Shown: piece after piece, positions 48,655 to 62,560 of the stretch
Numbering within the stretch: position 1 is the first letter of the stretch
Layout of the letters: every line of letters begins with the position of its first letter
From: Lichenostomus cassidix
Taxonomy: Eukaryota; Chordata; Aves; Passeriformes; Meliphagidae
Assembly: GCA_008360975.2 (NCBI GenBank)
Contig: CM039195.1
Location: forward strand, 15,057,010-15,121,009
Direction: 5' to 3'
DNA length: 64,000 bases
The notes under the pieces: generated by a model
What the model was told of the DNA's origin: nothing
The model's database searches: none
The model's input: the letters and a program-made list of their open reading frames with translations, nothing else
Position numbers and translations under genes: made by a program

Positions 48655-49084
48655 TCCACAGAGGAAAGGTGATGATGGGATTGGAGCATCTCCCTGATGA
48701 TGAAAGGCTGAGGGAGCTGGGGCTGTTCAGCCTTGAGAGGAGACACAGCTGAGACCTGATGACCTCATCCCTTTCTGTCAGTGTGTGCAGGGAGGGCTCA
48801 GAGCATGGAGCAGGATCTTCTCCAGGGGGCCCAGCACAAGAGGCAAGGGGCAAAAAGTGGAACATAGGAAATTCCACCTGATCGTGAGGAAGAACTTCCC
48901 TGCGCATGTGACTGAGCACTGAAGAGGCTGCCCAGAGAGTGGGTAGACTCTCCCTTGCTGGAGATACTCAAAACCCACCTGGACACAGTCCTGTGCCATG
49001 TGCTCTGGATTGACCTTACTTGAGCAGGGAGGTGGGATCAGATGATCTGCTGTGGTTCTTTCCAACCTGAACAATTCTGTGATT
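48655..49084 (+). mobile_element. CR1 LINE fragment, plus orientation
   Basis: GAGCATCTCCCTGATGATGA, GGGGCTGTTCAGCCTTGAG, ACTTCCCTGCGCATGTGACT and a terminal CAATTCTGTGATTT. It lies about 45 bp from the inverted copy to its left. Confidence 0.92.
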
Positions 49085-50721
49085 TGCACAGGGGGAGTGA
49101 GCCAGGGGCTGCCTGGACAGAGTCCATTTCTGATGTCCTGAGCTGCAACCTTGCCCTATCCCTCCCCAGCACACAGCCCTGTTCCTGCCCCTTCATGGCC
49201 TTGTGTGAGGGTGAGGGGGAATTATGCAGACAATTGGGAGTCAAAGTTCAAACCTGAGTGGAGGATTCAGAGGAAAGCCCTGATCCTCACAAGGCAAAGG
49301 GCAGAGTGGGATAAGGAGGTGTATTGATAAGGCTGGCAGGCAAGCAAAGCAACATAAGGAAAATCAGATATTGAGTTCACTCAGCTGAAGACTTTTGTGA
49401 ATCTTGAGACTCACAAGACTTAAAAGCAGTGAGAAGAGGATCTGTTGTTTTGTAGGACATAAAGGGATGGCACCCCAATTAGTGGTGGCTGAAAACTTTC
49501 AGCTTTGTACCTTGAATAAACATCAATTCCAGCAGAGCTGAGGTTTCTTCCTGCTAGTGTGTATGAGATTTGTTTGAGGATTTTACAAGTGCTTTTCATT
49601 TTTAGAACATGAACTTCTGGATGCGTCTCTGAATCCACATGCTTGCAAGGGGTTGGAATAGCTTCGAGATCTTACCAGAGATCTCATTTTATGGTTGGGG
49701 AGGCTGAGCTTGAGTGGTCTGATGGCTTCTCTAAGCCCACCCCACAATGGTAGCTATGCTGGGCTTGGCACCCCACATGTTGTCCCCCAGTGTCTGAGGT
49801 GACCCCAAGGAGGAGCAGCTGTGGACAGCCTTTCTGCCATGCAGCTCCAGCTCTGCCTTCATCGGTGAAATTGTGTCATGTTCCTGGGAGCACAGCAGCT
49901 GCCAACATGGAAAAGTGACACCAGGAGCACAGGGAATATTTAGCTTCTTTTAATTGAGAAGCAATTTGAGTTAAAAAGTTAATCATGCTGTCAGCTTTTG
50001 TTCCTTATTTCTTCTCCCCCTCACAGCTGTTTCTGTCAACTAAAAATAAGTCGAACCAGCAAACAAAACATGAATAATCAGCTCCCTATGGAGAACTCAG
50101 ATCCCAGCAAGAGATTCTCCTTGGGTGATCTGCAGTGCAGAATCCCCTCAGGTAGACCCCATTCTTCCCAAACATAGCAGCAGCAGAGGAAGGCAGGACA
50201 TGGGGAGGGAGGGTTATATTTAAGGGACAGGTATAAACAAAACCTGGGCACTGGGAGGTGGGAGGTGAGATTCGCAGCAGCAGTACACCTTGGCCTGCTT
50301 TGTTCTTTCCAGAATGGGATGGCAGGACATCCAGGTGGTTTTATCACTGACAAACCAGGTCAGAGGCTGACTGGTGTGGGGTGGGGCTTTTATTACCAGA
50401 ACACAGCCATCTGACCTTCTGAAGCCTGTGGTCTGCAACCCCTGCCCAGAGGTGGCAGGCGGGACAGGAGTGGGACCTGAGGCTTCTCCAACAGGCAGCC
50501 AGATGCCAGGTGGGATATGCCCTCCTAAACACACCTGCACCACTTGGGAAGCCATTACACAGTGAAGAGTCAGTCACTACAGAGGAGAAGGCAGATTAGT
50601 GCATATTTTAATCTCTGTTGCCAAGCCTTGAGCTGGATTTCCCTTAGAGAGGGACTTTTCACAACAGGGAATGGCTTTAAGCCATTCTTAATCCTTATCC
50701 TATCGCTGTTCTATCACATTG

Positions 50722-50925
50722 TTCCCTGTGAGGGTAGTGAGGCCCTGGCACAGGGTGCTTGGCGAAGCTGTGGCTGTCCCATCCCTGGAAGTATCCAAGG
50801 CCAGGTTAGACAGAGCTTAGAGCAACCTGGGATAGTGGAAGGTGTCCCTGCCCATGGCAGGGGGTGAGCTGAGATGAGCTTTAAGGTTCCTTCCAATCCA
50901 AACCATTCTGGGATTCTCTGATTTC
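50722..50925 (+). mobile_element. CR1 LINE fragment, plus orientation
   Basis: GTGAGGGTAGTGAGGCCCTG, CATCCCTGGAAGTATCCAAG, GGGATAGTGGAAGGTGTCC and AACCATTCTGGGATTCTCTG. Confidence 0.9.
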
Positions 50926-53900
50926 CATTATATGCCTCTTTCTCCACTGAAGAGCCCACAGAGGGTTGTGTTTCTCCTTAATCCAAATGCCTTCTTGCTT
51001 CCTTCTCTTCTGCTGGCTCTGGAAGTGAGGGTAAATACAACATAGACATTTTGTTTGCCTTGACTGCTGTGATTTAAACAGAACTCAGCATAGGTGTAGC
51101 ACTTGCCGTTCTGCCAAAATTCTCTGGGGTCAAGAGTTGTTGCTACATCAGCTCCAGTTTCACTCCTGGTGTTGATCCCTCTTCTGGAGTGATCCAAGGG
51201 TGGGCCTGAGACCATGGCGTCTAAGCAATACGTCCAACAGCAGCATTCCCCTGGGAAAACTGAAGTTTTGCTGAAAGTACCTCTTAGCCAGGCAAAAGCA
51301 GCTCCCTCTTTCACAAGTCCATGTGTGAGAGAAAGAGGCTTCATTGCTACAGAAATCATCACTCACTCACTGCCTCCGCTACTTCAGCCTTTAAAGCCTC
51401 TTCAGACAGGCATCTGTGAAAATCCCTTCTATTTTTCCACTCTAATATTGCGATCAGATTCAAATGTGCAGATTTTACAGAAAGAGCAAAGATGAAGAAT
51501 TTCAGTCAAATAGGATTTAAAAAGAGTGATACAAACAAATATGAATTTAACACCCCCTCCAAATCCTTCTGATAGTGAACAGCTTAACAAACAGCTGTAT
51601 TTAGAGATTTGGAGTGTTCAGTCTGGTGAAAAAGTTGCAGACAAGCACCTGAACACAGGAGATTGCATTACACACCATTGCAAAAGTAATTTCATTTATA
51701 TAGAAAGTAAAATGACATCTGTCTCGTTGCACAGTGGAGCTACATGATTTGCAGAGGTTTTTCCTGTAGATTAACACTGTCCAGCATAGTTCCAGAACTG
51801 AAAACAAATGCCTGTGATATTACAGGGCTACACAGAAGTTAATCAGCTAAGCTGAAACCTAAGAGTAATTAGCTCAGCTGCAGCAGCATCCCAGATATGC
51901 TGCCTTCAGGATCCAGTGCTTCTGCAGGGCCTGACATGATGCCATTGTGCATATGAGGATGCCTGAGGCTCAGGAAAAAGTGAGGAACCGGGAATCATTT
52001 CACTACAATTTGTACATGGTCTGTGTTATTTAATCAATAAACATGAGAGTTTTATATTAGAATGGCCCAAAAATGCATTCTGTGAGTTGTAAAGTGGTGT
52101 CTTTCCTGCAGTTCAGAGGGCAAACAAAAGCAATCTGGGCCATTTGCTGCATGAAAAGCTCAAAAGCTTCTGGCAAATCACTCTCTGCTAGAGTGGTGAG
52201 AGGGGAGGAGAAACCACTTATTTTTGAAAGAGACAGTTCTCAATTGAAATATTGGTACCAGTCTGTAATTTCTGTTCCACTTTTTAAAGGGTGAGATAAC
52301 TCAGCCCTTTATTACACCCTTAGCACAATATAATGACAACTGGGCTGGAGAAGGAAGTTGCTCTCCAAGGGAGGAATGAGCTCCTGCAAATCTGCAAATC
52401 CATCTGTGAATTCAGTAGGTGTTTGTCTGAGGTCCCAGGATGATGAGGCAACTAAGGCTAAAGTTTTATGTCAGGACATCTCAGCATAATCTGTGATGGC
52501 CACATCCTTATCCTGTAGGTATTTCCACATTACATTATGGAGTAAAGTGCAGTCCCTCTGTTTTACACTCATAGTAAAATTTATTAACAATGTGGTGGAG
52601 CTGCAAATCAGCATTGAAGAGCTGGACATCTGTCTATCTTCATCCTTTCTCCAAATTGTGTTTCTCTCTCAGAAGGAACCTGCTTGGGAAACATCCCAAG
52701 AGTGAAACCCTTCCCTTGCAAATCAGGACATGGAACTACCACGAGGTGGCATCAAACACATGTGATGGGGCATCCAACCTTCCATTTTGGGGCATTTTTC
52801 CAGTTTTAGGACATCTCAGGGCAGGACTCCTAACCCAAAAGGGATGCACTGATATTTTAGAAGAATCTCTAATTTCAAAAATCTTATTCATAATTAGTAC
52901 TGCTGTGTGTAATTTGACTGCCTTCCATGAGTAGTACTCCACAGTGGTACGTGAACAGGGATCAGGTAATCTGCATGAATTAGGTTAATGCAGTGCTTTC
53001 TAAAATCCGGGGCTGGCCCCACCAAGGAAGAAGAAGGGTGAACAAGGCTTTTAGGAAAAAATTATTTAGCAAAAGTGTCGTGCAGCAAGTTTCTTTTTCC
53101 CAAAAAGAGGACTGTTGGTTCTGCTGGTGCTCTCTGCCATCTGCCTCCGAAGGCTTGGTGCAGAAGGTGAAACCAGCACGTGGCACCCTGAGCCAGCTCA
53201 CAGATGTGTGCCTGACCCGTGTGAAGTCCTTGTCCTGGCAAGGTGTGTGACAGGGTAGAGCCCATGGCACCTTGTGGGAGGTGGTGGATCATCCAGGAGG
53301 GCTGCTGGAGGTGCTGCAGGACCCAGGGTCATACTGCACGGTGCACACCCAGCCATGAGCTGCATGGGGGAAATCAAGGTGGGAAAAGCGCAGTGGTGCT
53401 GCAGGAAACCCATGGAAAAGGGAGCATGAGGAGTGTTGCTAATGGCTCATGGGACCTGACAGCTTTGCGGCTGAGGTGGTGTGGGTGAAACCAGTGCCTT
53501 GCTTCAGCTGAGGTCGACTACCAGCCCAGCAGCTGTGATGGCCAGACACAGCTTGGGCAGCCCCAGGAAAGGCTGTGGAGCAGTGAGTGATCTCCAGATG
53601 TTCTGCGGTGAATTCCAAAGGTTCTGAAGGAGGTTCTGGATGTTCAATGACTTCACTGTCAGCCCAGACCTTTCCCATCCTCGATGGTTCCAGGTCTTCA
53701 CTTTGAAGGTCTCTCAGCAGGGCACCTTTTACTTCCACTCCATTCAAGTGGAAGCTTATCCCCTACCCAGCCAGAGAACAGGGAGTTTGGCCAGCTTCTA
53801 AACAATATCTGATTCACTTTAAACCCTTGCAATTTAAACACTTGATGAGTACTGGTTCTTTAAAAACCCCACACTTCTGTGGGAGCGAGGCACCTGGAGC

Positions 53901-54849
53901 AGAGCCAGGGAGCTGTAATTGGGAGACAGGATTCTAGGAGATAGGGAAAGGAAGCAGGGCTGTATCTGCCAGACAAGCACTGGCTGTCATAGCACAGAGC
54001 CAAAGGCTCTCACTATCACCAGACTTTCTCCTCCCAAGGTATTGCTGATATGAGATATCCAGGTTATAATTTTTAATTTGTTATTTATTTATCTTTTTAT
54101 GCCATGTTTCCAGGATGCTTGAGGCAGATCCTCAACACCCTAAAGGCTGAGATGCCAGGAAGGGGGTGTTGGGCCCATCATAGCAAAAGCCACTGGCACT
54201 ACTGGGTAAGGTAAGCAACAAGTTGGCTCCTGTCTGTGTGAGCACTTCTTTCCTATAGGTCCCTAAATGCCACTAAGGAGGATTGGCTTCCCAACTCCAA
54301 AACAAGTCTTCAGACTTAAAAGCCCCTGGATACCTCTATAGCCTTTCTACACGTTATTCACCTCTCAAAACAAAGTGATTGTGAGCTGGGTCTTCCTTAC
54401 CTTGCAAGACTGAGAGCACAGCTTCCCTTCTATGCATAAACCTGTCCCTTGAGGCCTTCTCACCTCCTCCCTTCCTTGGGAACCTTCACTGTTGTCCCTC
54501 CACCACAGGAGTTAGAGGCACCCCATCTTTCTATTCCCCTGTCATCCTCCAAAGGACTTCTTTTCTTTTTGCCTTCTTTCCCCAGTATGCATTAAGGAAA
54601 CACAACCCTGGTTCCTGCTGGGATGGTGTGAGAACACAGGATAAGTGAGACACCTGGATCGCTGAGCTCAGATCCCAATGTACACAACACCCATATACTG
54701 GGTTTGCTTCAGGAGAGACCCTGGAGATTCTTCACTGCACATCCTGTGGCACTATGGGCAACGAAAAAGTCTCCAGGACTTTACTGTATGTTTTATAAGT
54801 ACAGATAGAAAATGAAAAACTAGAAAGTAAAAAACAGGTACTTAACTCC

Positions 54850-55190
54850 TGTACGCAAAGAGGGCTTATAAGAGAGCTGGAGAGGGACTTTGGACCAGGA
54901 TATGGAGGGTGAGGACAAGGGGGAATGGCTTCCCACTGCCAGAGGACAGGGATAGATGGGATATTGGGAAGGAATTATTCCCTGTGAGGGTGGGGAGGAC
55001 CTGGCATGGGTTGCCCAGAGAAGCTGTGGCTGCCCCTGAATCCCTGGGAGTGTTCCAGGCCAGGCTGTATGTGACTTGGAGCAACCTGGGCTAGTGGAAG
55101 CTGTCTCTTCCCATGGCAGGGGGTTGGAATGATGAGATGATCTTTAAGGTCCCTTCCAACCCAAACCATTCTGTGATTCTGTGATTCTAA
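54850..55190 (+). mobile_element. CR1 LINE fragment with intact 3' terminus, plus orientation
   Basis: GAGAGGGACTTTGGACCAGG at the left and ATTCTGTGATTCTGTGATTC at the right. It is little diverged, so probably one of the youngest copies here. Confidence 0.93.
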
Positions 55191-57899
55191 CCTGCTACCA
55201 GCCTGGTGCTTGCAGGCCAGACCACAGCTCAGTGCTTCCCAGCAGCTCTGGGTCCTTGGGAAGTCCATGTGAAATCTTGGAATCAAATAATGAATAACTT
55301 CTTTACAGCTCAAGCAGTTTGCCATGACAAGCTCCACACAAATGACTGAAGGAACTGCTGGACTCCAGCTTTCTGTGTGCACAGCTCCTCAAGGTCAGCT
55401 CCCCTGTGCTGCTGACCCACCTACAGCCAAGCACTGATTCATGGCAGACAGTTGGCATTCATTGGCATTCATTGCTCCAAGTTTCAGGACATGTGGAGGA
55501 ATACTGTCCCAATTCCATGGTTCCATGCTGATTACACAGCCTCAGCCACTTAATACTGGGTGTAGGATTGTTTTTATTTCCTGCAAAGAACAAAATGTTT
55601 GGCAAAAGAGGAGAGTGAGAATGACAACTGTGTACACATTTCACATGTTTCTAGTATTATTTCTCCTCCAGAGAAGAACAGAGCTGTTATTAATAATCAC
55701 CTTGCCAAGTTTCTGAATTGATATTTTGAAGTGAGCTGGGTATATAATTTAGGAACCACAGGCAAGGGAGAAAATATGCTTTCAATTGAATTTGAAATGG
55801 GTGGAGAGTTGATGATGCAGTGAGATAAATGATGGTGATTCTGGAGGGCTAGAGCTGAGCAAAGAAAGCTGTAAAACAGACTTTTTTCAAACCTTGTGAA
55901 GGCAGAGGCATCCCAAGGACTTAAGGACTGAAAGGAGGTACAAGAGGGGGAGGCACAGGCAGAATCCCTGTGGGTAAAGTCCTTAATCTGGAATGGAAAA
56001 GGCATTTATGTGGGGCTAAGCATCATGAGGTTGTGTCTCTATACAAGCCAGACAAGTGCTGGGGCCTGGAATGCTTCAGGTGGGAAGAAGGGAAGGAGGC
56101 TGCAATAGATGAAGACACTTGGCAAGCATGTTGTTGCCTAGGTAGAAGCAGAGCTTGCAAGGCACTGTGGGCAGGAGCAAGCCTTTGGAAACATGGATTT
56201 GGCATGTGAAGGATGTGAGGTGAACTGTGGGGTAATAGAAATACTGGGCAACTTTGTCAGTGTTCCCTCTCTTGTCATCTCTGACCTCCTACAGAACTAA
56301 GCTCCTGTTTGAAAACAGGAAAAGCATGAGCTGTTGAGGCATTACAATTCCAGCCTCTCCAGCAGTGACTCAGTGCCACAATGTCTGCATGAGCCTTCCT
56401 CCACTCAACCTGAAACAAGGTTTCTGAAGGAGAAATTGTGTGGGGTTACTGCTTCCTATCTGTAACTCCAACAACAATAAATCTCTTTCCTGCAACAGAC
56501 AAAATCTTTTTAAAGCCCTGCCCATGACTAACCTTACACTGGAGGTTTCTCTTTTTGCCTGTGTCCCAGCCCAGACTGCTCAGTAGCAGGACCGGCATTC
56601 ATGTATCACAGCAAACTCTTCATTCATTTATCACAGCAAACACACCATCTCTGCCAGCCTTAGACCCAGTGCTGCAAATATTCTTGAGTGTTTCCTGCCT
56701 CCTGGCTACTGACAGGCCCCCTTGTCAAAGGACAGCCAACAGATGGGTGTACACCTTACCAGGTGTACCTGACAACCACTGGCCAGCTGCGGTCACAGAA
56801 AAGCTTCATTATCATAGAGCAACCATTTATTAAAGACCAAAGGCCACACATTTGGAGATGTGGCATTTCCAGCCAGCAGACCCCATGATCCCTCAGAGAC
56901 TCCCATGGCCCCCAAAGCCTGAATGACCTATGCTTGAAGGGCCTAGCACTCTGGAGCTACCTCATGGTGCCTTCCCTCCTAGCCTGCACCCATGGTTTTC
57001 ATAACACATGGATCATTTTCCAGGATATGAGTCTCCAAACAGAGCTGCTTCCCTTCCTCAGGGCTCACCTGCCTGGGTCCAAGGCCAGCTCTGGTGTTGG
57101 TGTACATATTCCAGACCCAGGATTGGGTGCTGTAAGGACAGGGCAGTGAGAAGCCTTATGGGGTCTCCAGAGCTGTCTTTAAGCTCAGGTTCCTGTCCTT
57201 GGTGCCACCGCATGAGCCACATCCCAGCCATGGCCACACTTCAGATGTCTCTCTGGTTTGGTCCCTGGCCTCTGATGGACATCTTGGCTTGACCTTGGGC
57301 CAAGTCCTACTGCATGAAGAGGTGCTGTGCTCTGCCTTCTCCAGCAGGCAGTGTTTCCTCTGCAGTAGCATATATCAACATGGAGTTTGGACCATGATGA
57401 GAAGGCTGGAGCACACTCTCCCATGACTTGCATTAAACAACCCCGCCAGGCTGAGCCCTGCACAAGGAGCTCCTTCCAAGGAGCTCCCAGTGGTGCATCT
57501 GCACTTCTTGTGAAATCTAAGCCTCAAAGCCCTGCACACACATGGCAAGAAAACACCGATCACTTCCCAGGCTCAGCTTCAGCAAAGCACAAATTTATGC
57601 AGAGCCACGATTTCCCTGAGTTTTGTGGTGCTGGGATTTCACAATGTCTCCTGTTACACTTCAGTGGCAATTTTATGAGATGGATCTTTAGAGACTTGGA
57701 TTCTTAATACAAAAGAGAAGTAGAATATGAAAGGTTGAAGAATATCTTCTAAGCTCTCCGCAGATGAAAGAAACTTCTTTCCCTCATGTCATTTGTCTCT
57801 TGCAAATAGCTAATAACATGCATTAAATACAGGTCCAGATCCTCAAATGTATTTTCCCAACTGCCATTGATTTTCTTTATGGATCCGTGACTGGTTTCT

Positions 57900-58390
57900 T
57901 TGTCCTGTGCTCCTCTTCATAGCAAACTTTGCAGAAGTGTAGGAAAGACTCTTGACTGCTGAATCTAATTGCAGAAGAATGAATCATTGGCACATTTCTA
58001 AACAGTTTAACTAGAACAGAAAACAATCAAGCTGTAACACCACCATCTAATTAATTAGAAGGGCAAGGGTTAAGAATTAGGCTGGAAAAAGTTTCCCATA
58101 TGAATTCTTTTGCAATGGAAAGTTAATGATTGTGAAGCAAAATCAAATTGGGCGCGCTATGACAAAATTGTTTTCGATTGCTTGGGTTGTCTGTTGTTGG
58201 TCTCTTTTTCAATTTGGGACAAATTATTTGGTTTGTTCTTTGGAATATAATAATTTGCAGACACAGCTGTAAGCAGGGGAAGAAATTTCAGCTCCCCCTG
58301 GATTCCACGAGGCAGGAAAAAATCTGTGCCTCTGTGGGACACTATCAGTTTCTTTGCTTTTAGTTAATTGCAACATAAAAAGTTGGAATT
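57900..58390. promoter_or_regulatory. Candidate conserved non-coding element
   Basis: AT-rich, almost free of CpG apart from one GGGCGCGC word, no repeat similarity, several TAAT homeodomain cores (TAATTAATTAG near 58050) and long mixed-composition words. It looks unlike the decayed sequence around it. Inference from texture only. Confidence 0.25.
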
Positions 58391-61300
58391 AATACAAAGC
58401 ATTTCTCTCTACATTCAATTTGCCTCTGTTTCAGTTTGCTTTCCCCAAATTGTCTCTGAGTAGGTATGAGCAAAATGTCTGTGTCCTGCAGTGAGAGGCA
58501 CCACAGACTCTGTACGAGTTGCAGCTGTGGCTGAAATCTAGACTGGGACAGGAGAATTGGTTCCTTATTTAATGGATATTTCTTAGTCTTCTCTAACGGA
58601 TCAGTGTGGAGCTTCCCATGTGTAGATCCAAAACACAAGGTCTGTGCACCTGGGCAGCCTTTGGTGAGGATGGTGGACCCCACAGGGTTATGGGATGGGT
58701 GCAGGGTGACATTCTTCTGCCTATGAGGCTTTTTAACTTTTTGACCTGCATGCTGTAATGACATCTCCTACATTCCATCAGCTTCCTCTGTGCTCATAGA
58801 GGAAGCTCTGGATTTGCCCTGCCTGAATCAATGCAGCAGAGCAAACCACAGCCAGGAGCAGAGAGCGTGTGAGAGCTCCTGCCTGGCACAGCCTCTCTGA
58901 AACACGAGTAACCCCTGGGCTGGTGTGAGCTCTGGCTTCTAGCAACACTTCTCAGAGACCCAGCTTGTTCATTCCTGAGCATGCTGGGGTGGGAAGACAG
59001 ATCTCCAAGGAGGAAAGACTTCTTAGTTCTTTCTTCCACAACTATGATCTTTAGGAGCAGATGAACACTCATCTGCAAAGGAAAACACAGACAGCAAAGC
59101 TGGTTGATGCTGATCAGTCATCCAAGTCAGCTCTGAGTTTTCCAGCCCGTTCTTGGTCATGGGGTTAGCTCATGGTTCTGGTGGTGCAGTATCTGAGCCA
59201 CTCAGCTGTGCAGCTGAGGCATCACTCACAAACCTGACAAAATCCCATGTTAAAGATGCTCAAGTTAAATGGCAGGAGCCATTGCATCTCCTTTCTGCCA
59301 CAGCCAAAGCAGTGGAGACCACCACAGAAGGCACAGCCAATGTACAAAGGGCTGAGCAGAAGCCGCACAGCTCCCTGGTTGTTTGAAAACCAGCCTTGTA
59401 AAAGTGCATTTTCCCAGCACGGCCCCACAAGGCTGGGGAAGGGGCACAGCAAGGGAGAAGGTGGGCACTAACTGCAGGAATTGCACAGGTCTGAGCCCTG
59501 CAGGAGACTGCCTCTGCGTCAAGTACTTCCACTGCAAGGAGATGTTGATTTCTAAGCAAGGAATGTGTCATCCTGCTTGTTTGTAATCAGGAAAGCAGGC
59601 TTTGGGTGTGTTTTCTGTGCATATGTTCCATCACACTGAGGAACTTACCTGACTGATCCTCACTCTCCCTCTAGCAGATCCAGCACGCTAAGCCCCACCT
59701 GTTCAGATGCCACAAAGGCTCAGCAAGAGGCTGGTTTCCTCCTCCCAGACCCCACTGAGTAGGTGAGTGAAATTTTCACTTTGCTCCATGATCACTGTGA
59801 TGAAGATGAAGAGCTAACACTCATCCAGCCTACGTTCAGACCTTAACTAAATCACCTAACCTGAGTCTTGGTGCTCACTGGTCCTGGTGGAGCCCTCAGT
59901 GAAGGGCCAGAACTAGGGCATCTCTGGCATGTGGATCACACACTGTGTGGGTGTATCACCAAGACAGACCCATTTTTCAGGTTCCAAATGCGTAAAGTGG
60001 GGTGAACTCAGGCAAAATGACATCCTCAATGTTGTAAAGAAGATCTGCAACAGGCAAGCCATTGACTGATAACTCATCTGTGGAATTGGCTTTCCTCTTG
60101 CTCTGGTGTAAGTTAAAGACTCCTCCTGCAAAATCACACCCCCGTTGAATTACAGTAGCACTGAGTGGTCCTTGCTGTGTATGAGGGCCCTCGTGTTTCA
60201 GGCTCTGCACAAGCACTGTGAATTGGTTCCTGCCAGAAGCATGTGCTCACTTGGCACTGCATAGCAATGTGATAAATCCAAAAAATTGTGTCCAGGTAGT
60301 CATAGACACCAAGTTTGAAAATAACATTTTCCAGTTTCTGCTGTAAATCAAGACATTTTTTAACATCCTGTGAAATAAAACATTTGCAAGGGAGCCCTGG
60401 TGTGAGAAAAGGAAGTTACTGATATGCTTGTAATTGCATTTCTGGCTTTATGAGCTACAAAATTAGCAATGATTTCTGTAAGTGGGCTGGGGGTGTAACA
60501 GAAGAAGCTTGAACAACCACATCCAAAGAGAGCAGCATGGGAATGTGTTCAAAGATCTGCCTTGGGCTCAGCCTGTGTAATGTGTCACTGACAGCTGGTC
60601 AGAATACACCAAGCACACTGCAAGGCCCAGGCTCTGTCCCAGGAATCTGCAACTCAACACCGCAAACTCAGAGCCAGGACATCACCAAGGAGGAGGGGGA
60701 ATGTCTCAGTAACAGGAAGGAAGAGAAGAGCAATAAACACAGTTGCAGAAGCAAAAAGGTTGGTGGGGGACATTGGAAAACAGGGAGTGACTGGTCAGGG
60801 TGGTAGAGGATGGAGAACAGGCAGCCTGAAGGACAGCAGGAGGAGACAGGAATACACAGTGGGAAGGAAAATAGGCTCAAACTCAATTTTTAATATTATT
60901 CATTGTGGATTGGGGCATGTACCACTGTACCGAGGCCTATGAGCATCACCCCACACTGGATGTGGCACACCAGGAGAGCTCTGCACTGCTCCCAGCCAGT
61001 GCAGCAGCACCTCACTGGTCCTGAACCTTCCAAAGGTTATTACAGACCCTGGACCCTGGTGGCGCCAGGAGGGTGAAGAGTCAGTCCAAGACATCAGCAT
61101 GTGCCTTCCTGGGATTACCCCAATGCTCCAGCAGGTCCACAGTTCAGCTATTACCCTCTGCTGATATCTGTCCTCAATAAATAAAAAATTTCATTTTCTT
61201 TGTGGTGATGCTGTAACTGAGCTGGAAACATTCCCAGAGAGACAAGAAAACTGTTCTCTGAAGACATTTATTTTAATTGTTTTATGAGACCCTGGTAGAA

Positions 61301-61429
61301 AATGACACTAAGTTCTCTCTAAAGAGGCAGTGTTAAAGCGTGGGAGTTTCTCTTGCCAAAGAGGCACCTCATGCTGAGTCTCTGACAGGTCCACTTTGTC
61401 TCTAATGGGCTTCTTCGTGCTGCTGCACG

Positions 61430-62330
61430 CTCTTTACAGCTGATTGATGGCTTGATTTTCTGCCCTTCATCTCGGATGACTGTTAGTCAGCTTGACTTGG
61501 ACTTCTCCAAATTGAGATAAAAGCGAAGTTGCCAGGAATCCAGGTGATCTCAGAGAAGGTCTCCAAGGGATGAAGCTTTTCTGATGGGGTTTCAAGATGT
61601 CAACCTGAGGCCATTTTCAAGAAGAAAATTGCAGGAGAAAAAAAAAAGAAGAGAGAAACAGTGGAAGAATAAAAAGTTAAGAAGAAAGGCTTCAAATGCT
61701 CTGGAGTGAGCACTGCACTGGCAGGACTACCATGAGGCTGTGGCAGTAGAACTTCTGGACTGTAATTACAAACTAAACATGGCTTTTCAGGGCAGTCCTA
61801 GGTCCAGGCTAGGTGGAGAAACCAGAGAATAAATTTCTGGGAGGTTTGGTTTGCCAGTGCACAAGTCGAGTGAAGAATCTGTGGCCTCTTTCAGTGCTCT
61901 GGGCTGTGCTGGGGAGCCACAAGTGCTGCACCCCAGGCTGCGAGAAGACCCAACTGTCATCAGTGTCCTGTGAGTCTTCCCTTGAGCATGATACAGACCC
62001 AAACAACCAAACCCCACATCCAGTGCTTCAGAGTCACGTTTAAATATTCACAGAGAGCGGTAACTTTCTGAACCAGCCTTACTTCACCGAAAAGTCTCTC
62101 TGTAATCACACGTGGAACAAATTAAGTTCAAAAGAGTGTGTTAAAGTCATTAGCTGAAGTTTGGTGAGGAAGAAAAAAAGTCCCTCGTGATTATCCATCA
62201 AGGCCAAACATTGCACTCCATTAGACTTAATGAAACACACAGGGTGTGTGTATGTAGAGAAGATGGTTAATTACTTTAATTATCATTCTTTTGAGTAGCA
62301 ATTTTTTATCCACTGTCAAGAAGGTTGCCT
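61430..62330. promoter_or_regulatory. Candidate conserved non-coding element(s)
   Basis: Contains TGATTGATGG (a PBX/HOX-like word) near 61441 and GATTATCCATCAAGG near 62190. An ATTAGACTTAATGA stretch and GGTTAATTACTTTAATTATC lie at 62221-62285. No coding frame or transposon match seen. The middle of this interval (about 61700-62030) looks ordinary. Confidence 0.25.
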
Positions 62331-62484
62331 GCTCCTGCATTTGTGAAGAACACTTTTTATCCCCTCCTGGAGGAGAATTTAAAGGGGGCACCTTTTCACT
62401 CAAGGTAACTCCGTGCCAGGAGGCTGCAGCCAGGGGGAGGTCGGGCTGTGATCCCAGAGAACCAGGGCCAGGACAAGGGGACGT

Positions 62485-62560
62485 GGAATCACAGAAGCAC
62501 AGAACAGTTGGAAGGGACCCCAAGGATCCTCCAAGTGAAACTCTCGGCCCTGCAATGGAG
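62485..62560 (-). mobile_element. CR1 LINE 3'-end fragment, minus orientation
   Basis: TCACAGAAGCACAGAACAG, TTGGAAGGGACCCCAAGGAT: the reversed 3' terminus of a CR1 copy, at the left edge of the GC-rich block that holds the last gene. Confidence 0.8.

Noticed and set aside
48437..48919. 160-residue minus-strand frame
   Set aside because: It spans two CR1 fragments of opposite orientation; not a gene.
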